Origin: Asterella californica
Taxonomy: Eukaryota > Streptophyta > Marchantiopsida > Marchantiales > Aytoniaceae
Assembly (NCBI GenBank): GCA_036924285.1
Contig: JAYKYS010000014.1
Span: forward strand, 6,386,001 to 6,450,000
Direction of reading: 5' to 3'
DNA length: 64,000 nt
Each line of letters begins with the position of its first letter. Positions within the stretch are counted from its first letter, which is position 1. Made by a program: the position numbers and the translations under genes. This document shows positions 22,847 to 33,470 of the stretch, in pieces. The notes beneath the pieces were generated by a model. That model was given only the letters and a program-made list of their open reading frames with translations, did not search any database and was not told where the DNA came from.

Positions 22847-23780
22847 ATGGAAGTTGAACTTGTTGCGCTTCACCACCAACAGACTTCGGAGTTGATGGAC
22901 TTACTTGAGGATAAGAAAGCAATTGGTTGCAGATGGATCTTCAAGGTCAAGCGCAACTCGGATGATAGCGTATGTCGATACAAGACTATATTGATAGCCA
23001 AGAGCTACGTACAGCAACATGGAGTGGATTTTGAGGAGACATTTGCTCTAGTTGTGAAGATGATGACTATTCGAACTGCAGTTGCAGTTGCAACTCAGAA
23101 AGAATGGAAGATGCACCAGATGGACTTCAAGAACACCTTCCTCAACGGCGATCTTGAGGAAGAGATCTACATGCAGCAACCTCCAAGTTATGAGGATCCT
23201 AAGTTCTCTTCTCGTGTGTGTTAGTTAAAGAAGACCCTCTATGGTCTGAAACATGCGCCAAGAGCATGATAAGCAAAGATCAATTCTTACTCCTAGTCTC
23301 TTGGTTCCCATCTTTGTTGTTCAAACTCTACCTTGTATTCATTACGAGACCGGATTGTTGTGATCATCATCTATATTGATGACATGATCATTATCGGTCA
23401 AGGATCACTTAAAATCCGAGTTCGAGATGATGGAATTAAGAGAACTCAAGTACTTCCTTGTTGTGGAGTTCATTAGAGATGGGAAGGATGTTTGGCTTTT
23501 ACAGCGACAGTATGCTCTTAGTATGCTTGAGAGATTTGGTATGCTTGACTGCAAATCCATTGCTACATCATAGAGCAAGAAGTAAAGCTAGGAGCAGAGG
23601 ATGGTGAGTTACTTGATGATCCACGCATGTATAAACAAATGGTTGGGAGTCTTATTTACTTGACTATCACCAGATCAGGCTTGAGCTATGCCGTCAGTCT
23701 GATTAGCATTTCATGTAATCACCACAAAGATCACATTTGGAGGTTGTCAAGCGAATCCTCCGCTACGTGAAATTCTTGAT
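22847..23780 (+). pseudogene. Copia reverse transcriptase fragment
   Basis: Begins with a decayed N-terminus, then AIGCRWIFKVKRNSD, QQHGVDFEETFALV, MHQMDFKNTFLNGDLEEEIY, LKKTLYGLKHAPRA and YIDDM near 23372, the catalytic box. A TAG at about 23222-23224 and later frameshifts break it. Confidence 0.85.
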
Positions 23781-23799
23781 GCAGTACGAACTTCACTAT

Positions 23800-24170
23800 C
23801 AATACAGTGGACCATTGTTGTTACATGACTACACTGATGATGATTGGACAAGGAGTGCCGACAAGATCCACGTCAGGTTATGCTTTTAGACTTGGAAGCG
23901 CTGGTATAAGTTGGACTTCGAATAAGCAACTTATGGTCGTTTTGTCATATATAGAAGCAGAGTACCGAGTAGCAAGAAACACAACATGCGAATCAATGTG
24001 GCTTCAATATGTACTATCTTATATTGCTGTGGAGTGTACGGATCTTGTTGTTATATATACATACAACATTAGCAGCATGAAGATAGCTAGTAATCTTGTT
24101 CTCCATGCTAAGACGAAGCACATTGAGGTGCACTATTATTTCATTAGAGATAAGGTCTTTGCATGAGAGA
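23800..24170 (+). pseudogene. Copia RNase H fragment
   Basis: RSTSGYAFRLGSAGISWTS, EAEYRVARNTTCESMWLQ and HAKTKHIEVHYYFIRDKV are typical of the C-terminal RNase H of plant copia. The frame is open for 119 codons at 23807-24166. Confidence 0.85.
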
Positions 24171-24289
24171 TTGAGCTCATTTATGTGAGTACAAGAGATT
24201 AGGTTGCCGATATTCACTAAGACATTGTCTAAAGATAAGTTTGATGCTTTCATACATTGTCTAGGAGTACATGATGTAGAGTCGAGCTT

Positions 24290-24800
24290 CACGTGTAGTG
24301 TTGATATAGTCCCAAGCTCTAGTAGATCAACAACTAATATAAACCGGAGTGGTTAAGATAGTTACATACAATTAGTTAGAGGGCTAACCCACCATTAGAG
24401 GTTTTTTTGTATTCACCTCCACTATATATACATGGAGAGGCAAAGCCTCTCTCATCTCATTCTCATTTTATTTCTTTGTTTACTCACTCTCTTTTCTTGG
24501 AGTGTCTTCCTAGAAGTATCTATCTTTCTATAAAATCAGCAATCAAAATCTTCAAAGGAAACTAGGATGAAAATTTCGTAAGATATTTCACAGTGCAGAA
24601 TTGGATTTTCCATTTTGCCAAGACAAGGATGGAAATTTCTAAAAGAAACTTCATTGTGCAAAACTTGATTTTCCAGAATCTGGAATGGGCGAGGATGTGT
24701 GAGTTTAGCTAGAAGGGATCTCTGTTTAGACCTCATCTGCACTTCGGTCATGATTGAAGTGCATATCTAATTTAACATCACGTCCTTCCACGAAGAAGGG
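24290..24800 (+). repeat. Candidate copia 3' LTR
   Basis: Directly downstream of RNase H. Contains a TATA-like ctatatatacatgg (about 24422) and an agaggcaaagcctctctcat string typical of copia LTR leader regions. No matching 5' LTR was found, so the ends are uncertain. Confidence 0.35.
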
Positions 24801-25049
24801 TTTGATATTTATATACTTTATATTTCATTTTACGGCTTTTTATCATTTTTGCGGCATACAGTCACATTTATAGCTTTTTCAAGTTTCACTCTTGTTCACC
24901 CCATTTTAGGATTTTTCAGAGTTTAACTCCTTGCTCTCTCGACTTTTTCTTGCTTTGACGCGACCATAATTAATTAAAAGATTCATGTCTTTACCCGAAA
25001 CTACTTGCGGGTCGTTTTGGGTTCAATTTGGCTGTTGCGTAAGGAATTT

Positions 25050-25117
25050 TTTTTCTTTATGTGCTCATTTATATAATGTATTTCCAAACATTATATAAAT
25101 GAGCACATAAAGAAAAA
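25050..25117. repeat. Perfect hairpin, 30-nt arms, 8-nt loop
   Basis: The left arm at 25050-25079 and right arm at 25088-25117 are exact reverse complements over 30 nt; the arm core is gtgctcatttatataatgt. The longest short-range palindrome in the window. Confidence 0.9.
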
Positions 25118-26046
25118 TGTGACAAGATGATTGGCACAAGTCTTCTAAAGTCTATTAGCGAAGAACCCAATGAACTGACTTTACACTACTGAAAATCTCA
25201 AGATAAGCACATCATTAGCATTCTTAACCAGGTAAAGAATACCTCGAGCGTCTTCTCAAGAGAGCCAAGGCCCAAGTGTAGCACTCCTTCATGCACGGAA
25301 GCAGGAGGAAGCATCGTAAAACTGACTCGGACTTGCGGAAATTGCACCGAGTACACTAAACTTAGGACGTTCAGTTATTAACAACGTTGAACTGGCTTGT
25401 CCATTTGTAGCTTGATTACAGACAACTCTAAATTGGCATGCCGCTTGAATAGTTATTCTTCGTCCAGCGGATTCAGCATGGACTGAAATTATAAGCGTGC
25501 TTATCATCAGTTCATCTGTGAAAGTGTTCATTTATTTTTGAATATGCATTTTTCTTTGAGAAGGAATCAGATTCATCTTCAAGTGCTTCAGGTATAATTA
25601 AATATTAAATATAGTTTTTAAACTTTTTGTAAAGTGATGATAAATAAATTTTATGGTGAATCCAATTTTGATAATGGTCTCGTGAGTTCTCTTTGACTCG
25701 AACTCTTGACTTCCACTTTCTTAACCAGCACAGTAGTGGTAAAAGAAGATCTTATTTGATGTGAAATATGGTCAATCTCAGTATTAGTAAAAATAGAATT
25801 TATTTGATATAGAATCACCCCTTTTGATGGAAGATGGTAGCATGTTTTATAAATTAGTGTCTACTTGGTCACAAGGTCAAGGACTCATAGTATTTGGGAG
25901 GGCTTGTGGGCATTAGTTTAGTTTTATGGGTTTAAGTTTAGGTTTTTTGAAAGAAAACATTTGTTAATATTCAGTAGCCATCAACAAGTTTTATTTCTTA
26001 TATAAAAAAATTTATATATTTGTAATATAAAACAAGAGAACAGAGC

Positions 26047-26083
26047 GATTTTGTAGATAGATCTACAAAATCTATCTACAAAA
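26047..26083. repeat. Overlapping short hairpins
   Basis: ttttgtagatagat (26049-26062) pairs with atctatctacaaaa (26070-26083) across a 7-nt loop. A second, nested pairing gattttgtagat/atctacaaaatc overlaps it. Confidence 0.8.
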
Positions 26084-26245
26084 CCTAAGATAGATTCCCT
26101 TGTCGTGACCAGAGCTAATTTTCATCTGAAATATATAGTTTATATATTTTCAAAATTATACATATTTCTTACTTGACATGGCAACTATCTGACGGACTCA
26201 GGTGGTCCCGGGTCTGGTCAAGCAGAAGTCGTCGTTCAGAGGTCT

Positions 26246-26474
26246 AACCAAGTTTCAGTATGCGGATAGAGCTCCGACTAAGCCTCGAAGTTGGACTTCT
26301 CTTGACGGTGAATGTAGCTAACCCTGGCTTGACTACTTGTGACGAGGTGCCTGCGTGACTTCCAGGGACGGACGACTACGTCCAAAACCTGTAATTTTCC
26401 TTCGGATAATTATAATACGATTCCGTCCCTTTTCTCAAATAAATAAATAAATAAATAAACCAAGTTTCAGTATG
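26246..26474 (+). mobile_element. Short non-LTR retroposon with 17-bp target duplication
   Basis: aaccaagtttcagtatg occurs exactly at 26246-26262 and again at 26458-26474. Between them is a 195-bp segment ending in an (aaat)n tail (about 26437-26459). Long target duplication plus an A-rich simple-repeat tail is the signature of LINE-machinery integration, so this is a SINE or the 3' end of a LINE. No clear Pol III boxes were seen. Confidence 0.75.
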
Positions 26475-26793
26475 GGTCTAGTCTAGGATTTGTCACTAGC
26501 TGATCCAATGCACTACAAACACAATCAGAGAAACGATTGATACCCGTGATCCGTGATATCATAGGGGGCTTTTCCCCCAGTAAAATCTCCTCAAACAAGA
26601 GCGAATGCATCGGGTTACTGCTTTCACATCCCCAAGCCCAACACTGTCCGGTCAGAGGTGACTGACTAGCACCGCGCACGTGAAAGGCGCCTCATTACTA
26701 AAGCTTAAGAGGCATGCATAATAATCACTTCCTCCATGTTCATACGGAGGAGGTTGAAAGTATTGAAATGATGAATTAATAAAATGATTGATT

Positions 26794-27950
26794 CTATTGT
26801 CGATAATCGAAGTGTGATACATCCACCTAGGAAAATGCTGGATTTTTTTCTATGGTTATTTACTCAAGAGATACGTTTCAGCTTATAACTTGGCATTATA
26901 GACACCTACATACGTCTGTCGGGTCCTCAAATATGTTCAGAAAGCGAAATCAGATCTATCACGTAGTAATAAGATCAGAGAATGAATTTTAACACTCAAA
27001 AATAAGAACCATATGAGTGTTTCGACCTCAAAACTTCTTTTACATGTAAAAGAGGTCTTAAAGAACACACATACAAAATTTCAAGAGATCAAATCTGAAC
27101 ATTGAGATATGGATAAAAACATTTTGATTAAAGAAATTATGACAATTTTTGACACCCAGATGGCTATTTCGACATAGAACAGAAAATTAGCTTGGTAACT
27201 TTCATTCATTCTTACAAGATTTGTAGTCTACATCATGTTGAACAACTCTGCGAAATTTGATTTCTTGGTTGTACACGGTTCTCCAGTTCTCGAGCTTGGA
27301 AGTTATTGCTCTAGATTGAGAGTTTTTCAGACCTCTTATGCTTCAGCGATCGTCCTGAATTATTCACCTACTCTAGTGACATGAATTTTTTTTGACAACC
27401 GTAGTCTTATTGACGGTGAACGCAACCACGTAGGTTTGAAGCGATTATCTTTATTCTACTGCAATTGACACCAAAAACTCCAAAATCAACAATTGTGATA
27501 CAATTCCCACCCAATCCGAACTTCAAATGGCACAACTCTCTCTTTATTGCCCCAAATTGATCAAGATTTACATTGACAATTACTAGCACGATGAGCTCTC
27601 TCGTCCTATGCTCTCATATCTTCACTTCCTTGTCCTTTTGTGTCTTTGATCCACGTGGCAACTTAACTTCACACATAGATTACATGTCAAGTATCTAATG
27701 TGTCAATGTAAATCTTAAACTTCATGCGAAGACATGTAAAATGACATGTAACTTTAAATAACTTAAACAAGCTAGAAAGCATGCATGGGCGACATGTATG
27801 CATAACCCATGAGCTTAAAATCTATCCACATGGTAAACCTAAACTTATGTACTTTGAACAACATCGATAAGTATGAAATCACTTGCACAAGCGTACGAGT
27901 GCTTGAACAAGATAAATAACATACTATCAATCTATTATGACTCTTCGTAC
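26794..27950 (-). mobile_element. Truncated second copy of the 1.38 kb TIR element
   Basis: Diverged reverse complement of 53101-54477. Shared landmarks include gtgtgatac/acctagg near 26815, tttactcaagag, the ctctagattgag/cctcttatgcttcagc block near 27310, and gagcttaaaatc/gcatgggcgacatgtatg near 27785. A ttgtcg sequence at the left edge corresponds to the TIR. The other end is missing: it stops at 27950 where gypsy integrase sequence begins. Confidence 0.75.
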
Positions 27951-27959
27951 TTCTACCAT

Positions 27960-28318
27960 CTACTTATGGCAAAACATTCCAAGTAGGCACACCCTCCTCG
28001 ATCGGCATCACATGTTTCTGTCTTAGTATCAACTCTGCTAGCATGTAACCTGTAACAGTACTATGAGTTGCACGGTCTATCCATAAAACAAATAATAGTA
28101 ATTTAAGCCATTCACGGATCTTACCCTAGTAAGCTTTTATCAAAGCTTTGATTATTGCGGATGACCATGTTCACTCTTGTTATTCTCTTCAGGATTGTAA
28201 GCGGTGGTTAATGCTAACTTGATTCTCAATCGCTTGAAGAACTCAACTGCTTCATGTGAATCCAGCTCACCCCTATCTGTAGTGATCTTTCTTACACACT
28301 CATATCTACAAATAACAT
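27960..28318 (-). pseudogene. Gypsy integrase core fragment
   Basis: Minus strand reads ITTDRGELDSHEAVEFFKRL, LALTTAYNPEENNKSEHGH and VLWIDRATHSTVTGYMLAEL, i.e. the second catalytic Asp, the catalytic Glu region and the C-terminal core of a gypsy integrase. It reaches the junction with the TIR element. Confidence 0.8.
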
Positions 28319-28359
28319 CTTTCCAAAAAACTCAAATAGCATCCAAGATTCAACCACTC

Positions 28360-29160
28360 TCAGTCAAAAAGTACTAGAATAGAACTCTGTTCCACGTCTT
28401 CTTGGTCATCCATCATTTCTTTCTCATTGTAATACCTAGCCTTTGACAATATATGCGCCATAAGATTATTTTTTCCCAAAATATGTCTAAACTCTGGATT
28501 CAAGGACTTGATATATGCTATCCACCTCAACATAGCAATATCTGGAGTTGTACAGCTAGTGATCATTCCCAAGAGAGATAAAAAATTTGTCTCTACAACC
28601 ACATCTGCTCATATTAAGTGTTCCTTGTCACTCTTCATTGCAATAACTACTACTCACATCTCTCCTTTGATTTGAGAGTAGTCTCTCTGTCATGAACTTA
28701 ATACCTAGCACCAAAATGCATCTATTTCTATCCTCATTATCCTATCCTACAACACATCCAATGTCAATAGGACTAATATCAATAGTAAAGATAACAGATC
28801 AATCCAACTCATACGTTATCTTCCGTAGTGTTGGTGGTGAAGACAAAAGATCCTTCAACTTCTTCATGGACTTGCTTTGCTCCTCTTGCCACTGAAATCT
28901 TTATCCCTTCCTTAACAACTTGTCCAATGGATCTGCTACATGTGCAAAGTGTGAAATCCATATATGATAAAACACACATGCATATAAGAAGACTTTGTTC
29001 ATACCATTCATCATATGTGCTACGAAACTAGAAGTATCTTGTGACAAGCTGCATATCCTTAGTAGCCTTAAAGGTGTACTCATTGTAGTCAAGTCTCTAT
29101 TCTCAAAGGATAATTGAAATTGATCATACCTTGAATACAAATCTCTTATTGAATAAATAC
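28360..29160 (-). pseudogene. Gypsy RNase H and 3' reverse-transcriptase remnant
   Basis: RNase H tail: LLGMITSCTTPDIAMLRWIA and PEFRHILGKNNLMAHILSKA (28360-28602). Reverse transcriptase: YDQFQLSFENRDLTTMSTPL joined directly from MNGMNKV to FLYACVFYHIW, where the right copy has the catalytic segment between them. Clearly inactive. Confidence 0.85.
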
Positions 29161-29556
29161 ATGACCAGAAAAAATCTATGCAAACTTGTATAGAATAGAT
29201 CGTATACCCATATTTCTTATAGTCACCTTGTTAACTTGCTGCGTATCTTGAATGAATCTCAAGGCTCCTTCTTCTTTGGAACTGTAAAGTATCTACTAGA
29301 ATAAGGAGCTATAGATGGTTCCAAGACACCCATCTTAATCCTTTCATTGAGCAAGTCTATCAATTTTGGTAGATCAGCTCTAAGTACAAGAATATGACAT
29401 AGACTCCAAAGCACATGTGGTACAATAAAGATTATCATATGTGCAACTACACTTGGATCTACACATCATATTTCATGTGACTCAAATGCAAACGCCTTAC
29501 TATGCATAGATAGCATCTCCCTGAAGCTCTTCTTCTCTTGCTAAGTAAGAAATCTA

Positions 29557-29904
29557 TCACCTCCAATCTATCACCTCCAATTTCAGGGTTGCTTTTGTGA
29601 ACTGGTGTCCAATTCTTCTTGGCTCTTTGAGTGTTGGTTGTTGTGCAGCTTGCTCCATCTTCTGATTGTAGTCGAGTGGTAAAGATAAAACCGCTGGTTT
29701 GACTTTCTTTGTCACTAACTTGTACTTGGTCTCCACATACACCTCTTTTTGGTTTATAAACTTATCAATTACATCATAAAGCTCCTTAGAGCTCACTCTC
29801 ACCACCCTATCTACATCATCTATTGAGCTTCCTAATATAGATTTCAACTCCCTTATAGTATCTATCAAATATTGTTCTTTCAAACACTCCAGATATGTAT
29901 TCAT
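29557..29904 (-). pseudogene. Gypsy linker region between protease and reverse transcriptase
   Basis: 115-codon frame starting MNTYLECLKEQYLIDTIREL, matched by 61725-62084 in the right copy. No catalytic motif recognised. It lies between the protease-like and RT segments. Confidence 0.5.
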
Positions 29905-31822
29905 CTCTTGCTAACTCTCCACTATCTCACAAAGACTACTCTACATATCTCACATATTGTGTCTCAAACCTCTTTAGATTCTCAACCTTCTTATAACATA
30001 CTGATCCACATGAAGCCAAGCCTAAGAAGCAAGTGGATAAAGCTTTTTGTTCGATCAGACGAGAATCTTGTATTTGTTGTATCATTGAAGTCTCGCTCTT
30101 TAATGACACTATGTCAAAACTCCTAGACTCTCTAAACTCTTAAGTAATATTAGGTAGTGGACGGTCTCTCAAGCTATCACGATTCCTCTCATATTCTGCA
30201 ACAACAGTCTAAAACTGAATTGCTCTTTTGCCATCTCTACTACATATCATAGCATACGCTGAACTATCATTCGTAACTCGTGTCTCCATTCTAACAGCAA
30301 TAATGTAATAATGCCCTAGAATGACAAGATACGTTGACATATCTTGTACAAACAAATTATGAAGATCACTGATGTCACCCAAAGTTACCTTGATGTTGGG
30401 ACAAACACCATAGAGTTCTCTCCTCTAGTTGTTGACAGCACGGAGAAGCCATCCATGGTCAATGTCTATGGGTCACTTTCTATGCTTGTACAGCTCCTTA
30501 GACATTAGATTCATCTTTGAACCGTGATCAACCAATGCCATCACATGTTCCTCTAGATCTCCTAGCTTCATCAAGGTCTATGTGGTTACTCTGTCTAATA
30601 GTTGCGAGAGTAATGACTCTTCTGTGATGCTTCCACCTCATCTTCAAACCTCACATGCTGATCTGATCTCCCCTCTGATGCTTTAAAGTAATATCTAGCA
30701 ATCTCGTCTCCTCATATTTCGACAGTCTGGTCCATAGAGTGCTAAGTGCAGTCAATGAATCACCACATCCGTCTCAACCATAGACCACCAAGTAGTATAG
30801 TGGAGACAAGACAAACAAAGAGATAGTCAATGCTTGCACTGTACTATGTTCTCATATGAAATCTCTATTTCTCTTAGAAAGCAAAGCATGAAGAATGAGT
30901 TTCTCTAGCGGTCTCAATTGGAGCTCCACTATAAACATGAGGCTATCACTACAGAGATGTGACCTTAGGAGTTGATCTTTGACATGATAGCTCGTGTGCC
31001 AGTTGTGACGCATGTGCTTAAATGATCATTATTTCTTCAATTAGTTTCTAAAATATTTTCGAGTAATCTAGTCAGTATAGCTGATATTATTTCATTTCAT
31101 TTCATTTGTGAATAGAAATCATGCCAAATAGCATATGTTTGCTATACAATTGCATAACCTTATCACGATTTTGAAAGAAACAAGAAGAAAATCAAACATC
31201 AAAATAGTTGATTATATTTTATTTTGATCTCTCATGCATTTACAATACTTATTTCAATGTCACCAACTTTGTCCACTAAACAGAGAAAATCCAAGCTTTT
31301 TAGATAATACAACTCTACCTTAATTCAATTTAGTTATAATAATGCATCTCAAAGCTAAACAAAAGATTCTCTAACGTCCAATCTAGGAGGAAAAAGGTCG
31401 TAATACGTCTAAAGATAGCTTTTGTCTAGAGCCGTGTACAACTTAAGGTGATGTTTATGAATCGTTGTAAGTATTTGGATTTTGGATTTTTTGGAAATTA
31501 CACTATATTTTCTAAGTCATGAACTTGCTATGGTTGAAATAATATTTTGACCTCAATTTGAATATGGAGATCGCTCTTGATAACCAAGAGCTTTTTGTTT
31601 TTTGTTTTTGTTTTGTTTTGATGATCGAGAGTTCATTGAGTCGAAATTCTAGAACCAAACAAATAAAAGTGAATTAAGCTTGATGATCTAATTTTGATGA
31701 TTATTTTTTTGTTAGTATTTTATAATGCTCTTAAAAAATTCAACTCTCGAGGATTGAGAGTTGTTAATTGGGTTAAATCTTCAGTTGACTCTTTAAAAAT
31801 GATTGTTGATTCTCAGTGAATA

Positions 31823-33470
31823 GGTCCACGACACAACAACAGAGCTTCATATTTACACATTGACTCACGTTTACGATAGACTAACCTCTTGATGCCTTCG
31901 AATCAAAATAGATATTAAGTTCCAGTCGTTGAGATCTCTCCTTTCAGTTATGTGTAATAGGCAGAGGCGTTGCACAACATGCTGCTATCAAGAGAATATC
32001 GTCCACACATATTGTGCAACATAATCCTCCAAAGGGGTCAACCTACTACGATAACCTTTGTGATGCAGCTCTAAAGCCTCATCTTATAGAGATGTTACGA
32101 GGGAGATTTGAACTCTAGACCTTTGGCTTCCAAAGGGATGCCTTAGCCATTGAGCTAGAATCGCATTGCATTTGAATTTTTGTTTCTATAGTTCTTATGA
32201 CTCTCTCATATACTTGTTCTTTGCTCTAGTATTGTCATATTTCATCAGTTATGTCAATTAAAAGAATATCTGATTCACTTGACAAAGTCTTATAGATTGG
32301 ATAAGACGATTTTATTTTTGAAAATTATTTTTATATTTTCTATCATGACATCATATCTATCATTGTATATCTAAATATTTTATTCTTCACGTATAATTAA
32401 TTTTGTTCTTCCAATGTCCACTAAATATACAAAAATTCTCTATGCTACTCGGGTTGCCGGTATAAAAAATGGTCCTGATGGTGATCGCCAATTCTGACTG
32501 TGATCGATCCGCGGCTCGCCTAACTGTTTTAGAACAAGGTCAACTAGCGACTAGTTAGTCATGGCTATCTTTGACACAAGTTTTCGGAAGGGTTCCAACA
32601 AGGAGAGAAATGGTCCCGGTTGTCCTATGCATGGTCCGACAAATGATCTCAGTGCGAGAGACAATGCGAGAAACAACCGTCAACATAGATATGTATATAT
32701 TACATGTATATATACTAACATGTCATATATATGTATACATCGACTCTAAATTGAATATGAAATAAAAATCTATACATATAAAAATGATATTATATTTGAA
32801 TTATATATATATATATATCTAAACTCCTCATATAATTTATTTATCAAACTATGAATTATATTATAACAACTGATATATTTATCTATACTGGCATATCAGA
32901 TAAATATGCATGTATACACATACTCATAAATGTAATAAATATATACATGTAAATATGTATAAATAAGTGCTATTATATTTGTTTTAATATATGATGATGG
33001 TATTAAGTATTTGGCTGAACATTAACCCAACAGAGTGCTGCATGCAAGAATATCAAATCGGAAGAGCTCATCAAGATATTTTTCATTGACCCGTAACATA
33101 TCACGTAAACTCCTTCTCTACAACTACCCATGCAACAAAGTCCTAAAATTGAAAAAATGCTTATCTCAGCAAATGCATAGCATTGACAATCTCATTGAAG
33201 GCGTAAGAACTTGTTCATTACAATATAATACAAATGTTTCAACAAAACATTTACAAATTATCTGAAACAAAAATATCCAATAGTCAGATGTACAAGGCAG
33301 TGGGAGAGGATATTATCCAGTCGCAAAGAGGATATGCACACTTAGTGTATCATCCCAATGATAAGCATCACTATGGTTCTCAACAAGTTGAGATTTAAAA
33401 ACGAGTAAAGACATGTACAACTTTAAATAGTCATTATATACAACTCTAGAGGTGAGACTTGACCATCGAG
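31823..33470 (+). repeat. Segment D, left copy
   Basis: Direct repeat of 58141-59804 (offset about 26318-26334), beginning ggtccacgacacaac and ending acttgaccatcgag. It contains a tRNA-like stretch, AT microsatellite and a 76-codon frame (33035-33265) kept in both copies. It sits between the 5' end of the left gypsy and the inner end of the right arm. No target duplication or terminal repeat beyond ggtc...gacc was seen. Confidence 0.9.
32095..32163 (-). pseudogene. tRNA-like sequence in segment D (left copy)
   Basis: Minus strand carries TAGCTCAATGGCTAAGGC (A-box-like) and GAGTTCAAATC (B-box-like) at about the normal distance, with a palindromic ctttggcttccaaag in place of a normal anticodon arm. 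No consistent cloverleaf or anticodon can be drawn. tRNA-derived repeat or pseudogene. Confidence 0.4.

Larger units (their letters stand above)
18250..24330 (+). mobile_element. Degenerate Ty1/copia retrotransposon with a nested insertion
   Basis: Copia domains appear in the usual order on the plus strand: gag zinc knuckle (18429-18470), GAG-pre-integrase and integrase (about 21440-22160), reverse transcriptase (22847-23780) and RNase H (about 23800-24170). Many stops and frameshifts interrupt it. Between zinc knuckle and integrase lies about 2.4 kb of unrelated minus-strand material (18573-20735), so the element was broken by a later insertion. Domain sequences are of plant copia type. Confidence 0.85.
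24800..26240. other. AT-rich spacer, no gene seen
   Basis: No coding similarity. Holds two strong short hairpins (25050-25117 and 26047-26083). The minus-strand frame at 25289-25531 resembles nothing I know. Confidence 0.5.
27950..31821 (-). mobile_element. Ty3/gypsy element, left copy, with two internal deletions
   Basis: Minus-strand gypsy, inverted relative to 59808-64000. From 5' (31821) to 3': leader, protease region, reverse transcriptase, RNase H, integrase core. Compared with the right copy it lacks about 322 bp at about 28990, removing the reverse-transcriptase catalytic FLDD segment. It also lacks a segment at 28319 that joins the end of RNase H to the integrase core, removing the integrase zinc-binding domain. 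Many stops are shared by both copies. Confidence 0.85.

Noticed and set aside
32095..32163. Functional tRNA gene in segment D
   Set aside because: A- and B-box-like strings are present, but the anticodon arm is a 7-bp palindrome with a 3-nt loop and no acceptor stem pairs.
32561..32765. Two overlapping ORFs in segment D (repeated at 58887-59075)
   Set aside because: The overlapping frames end in AT microsatellite; no domain, and conservation is explained by the recent repeat.
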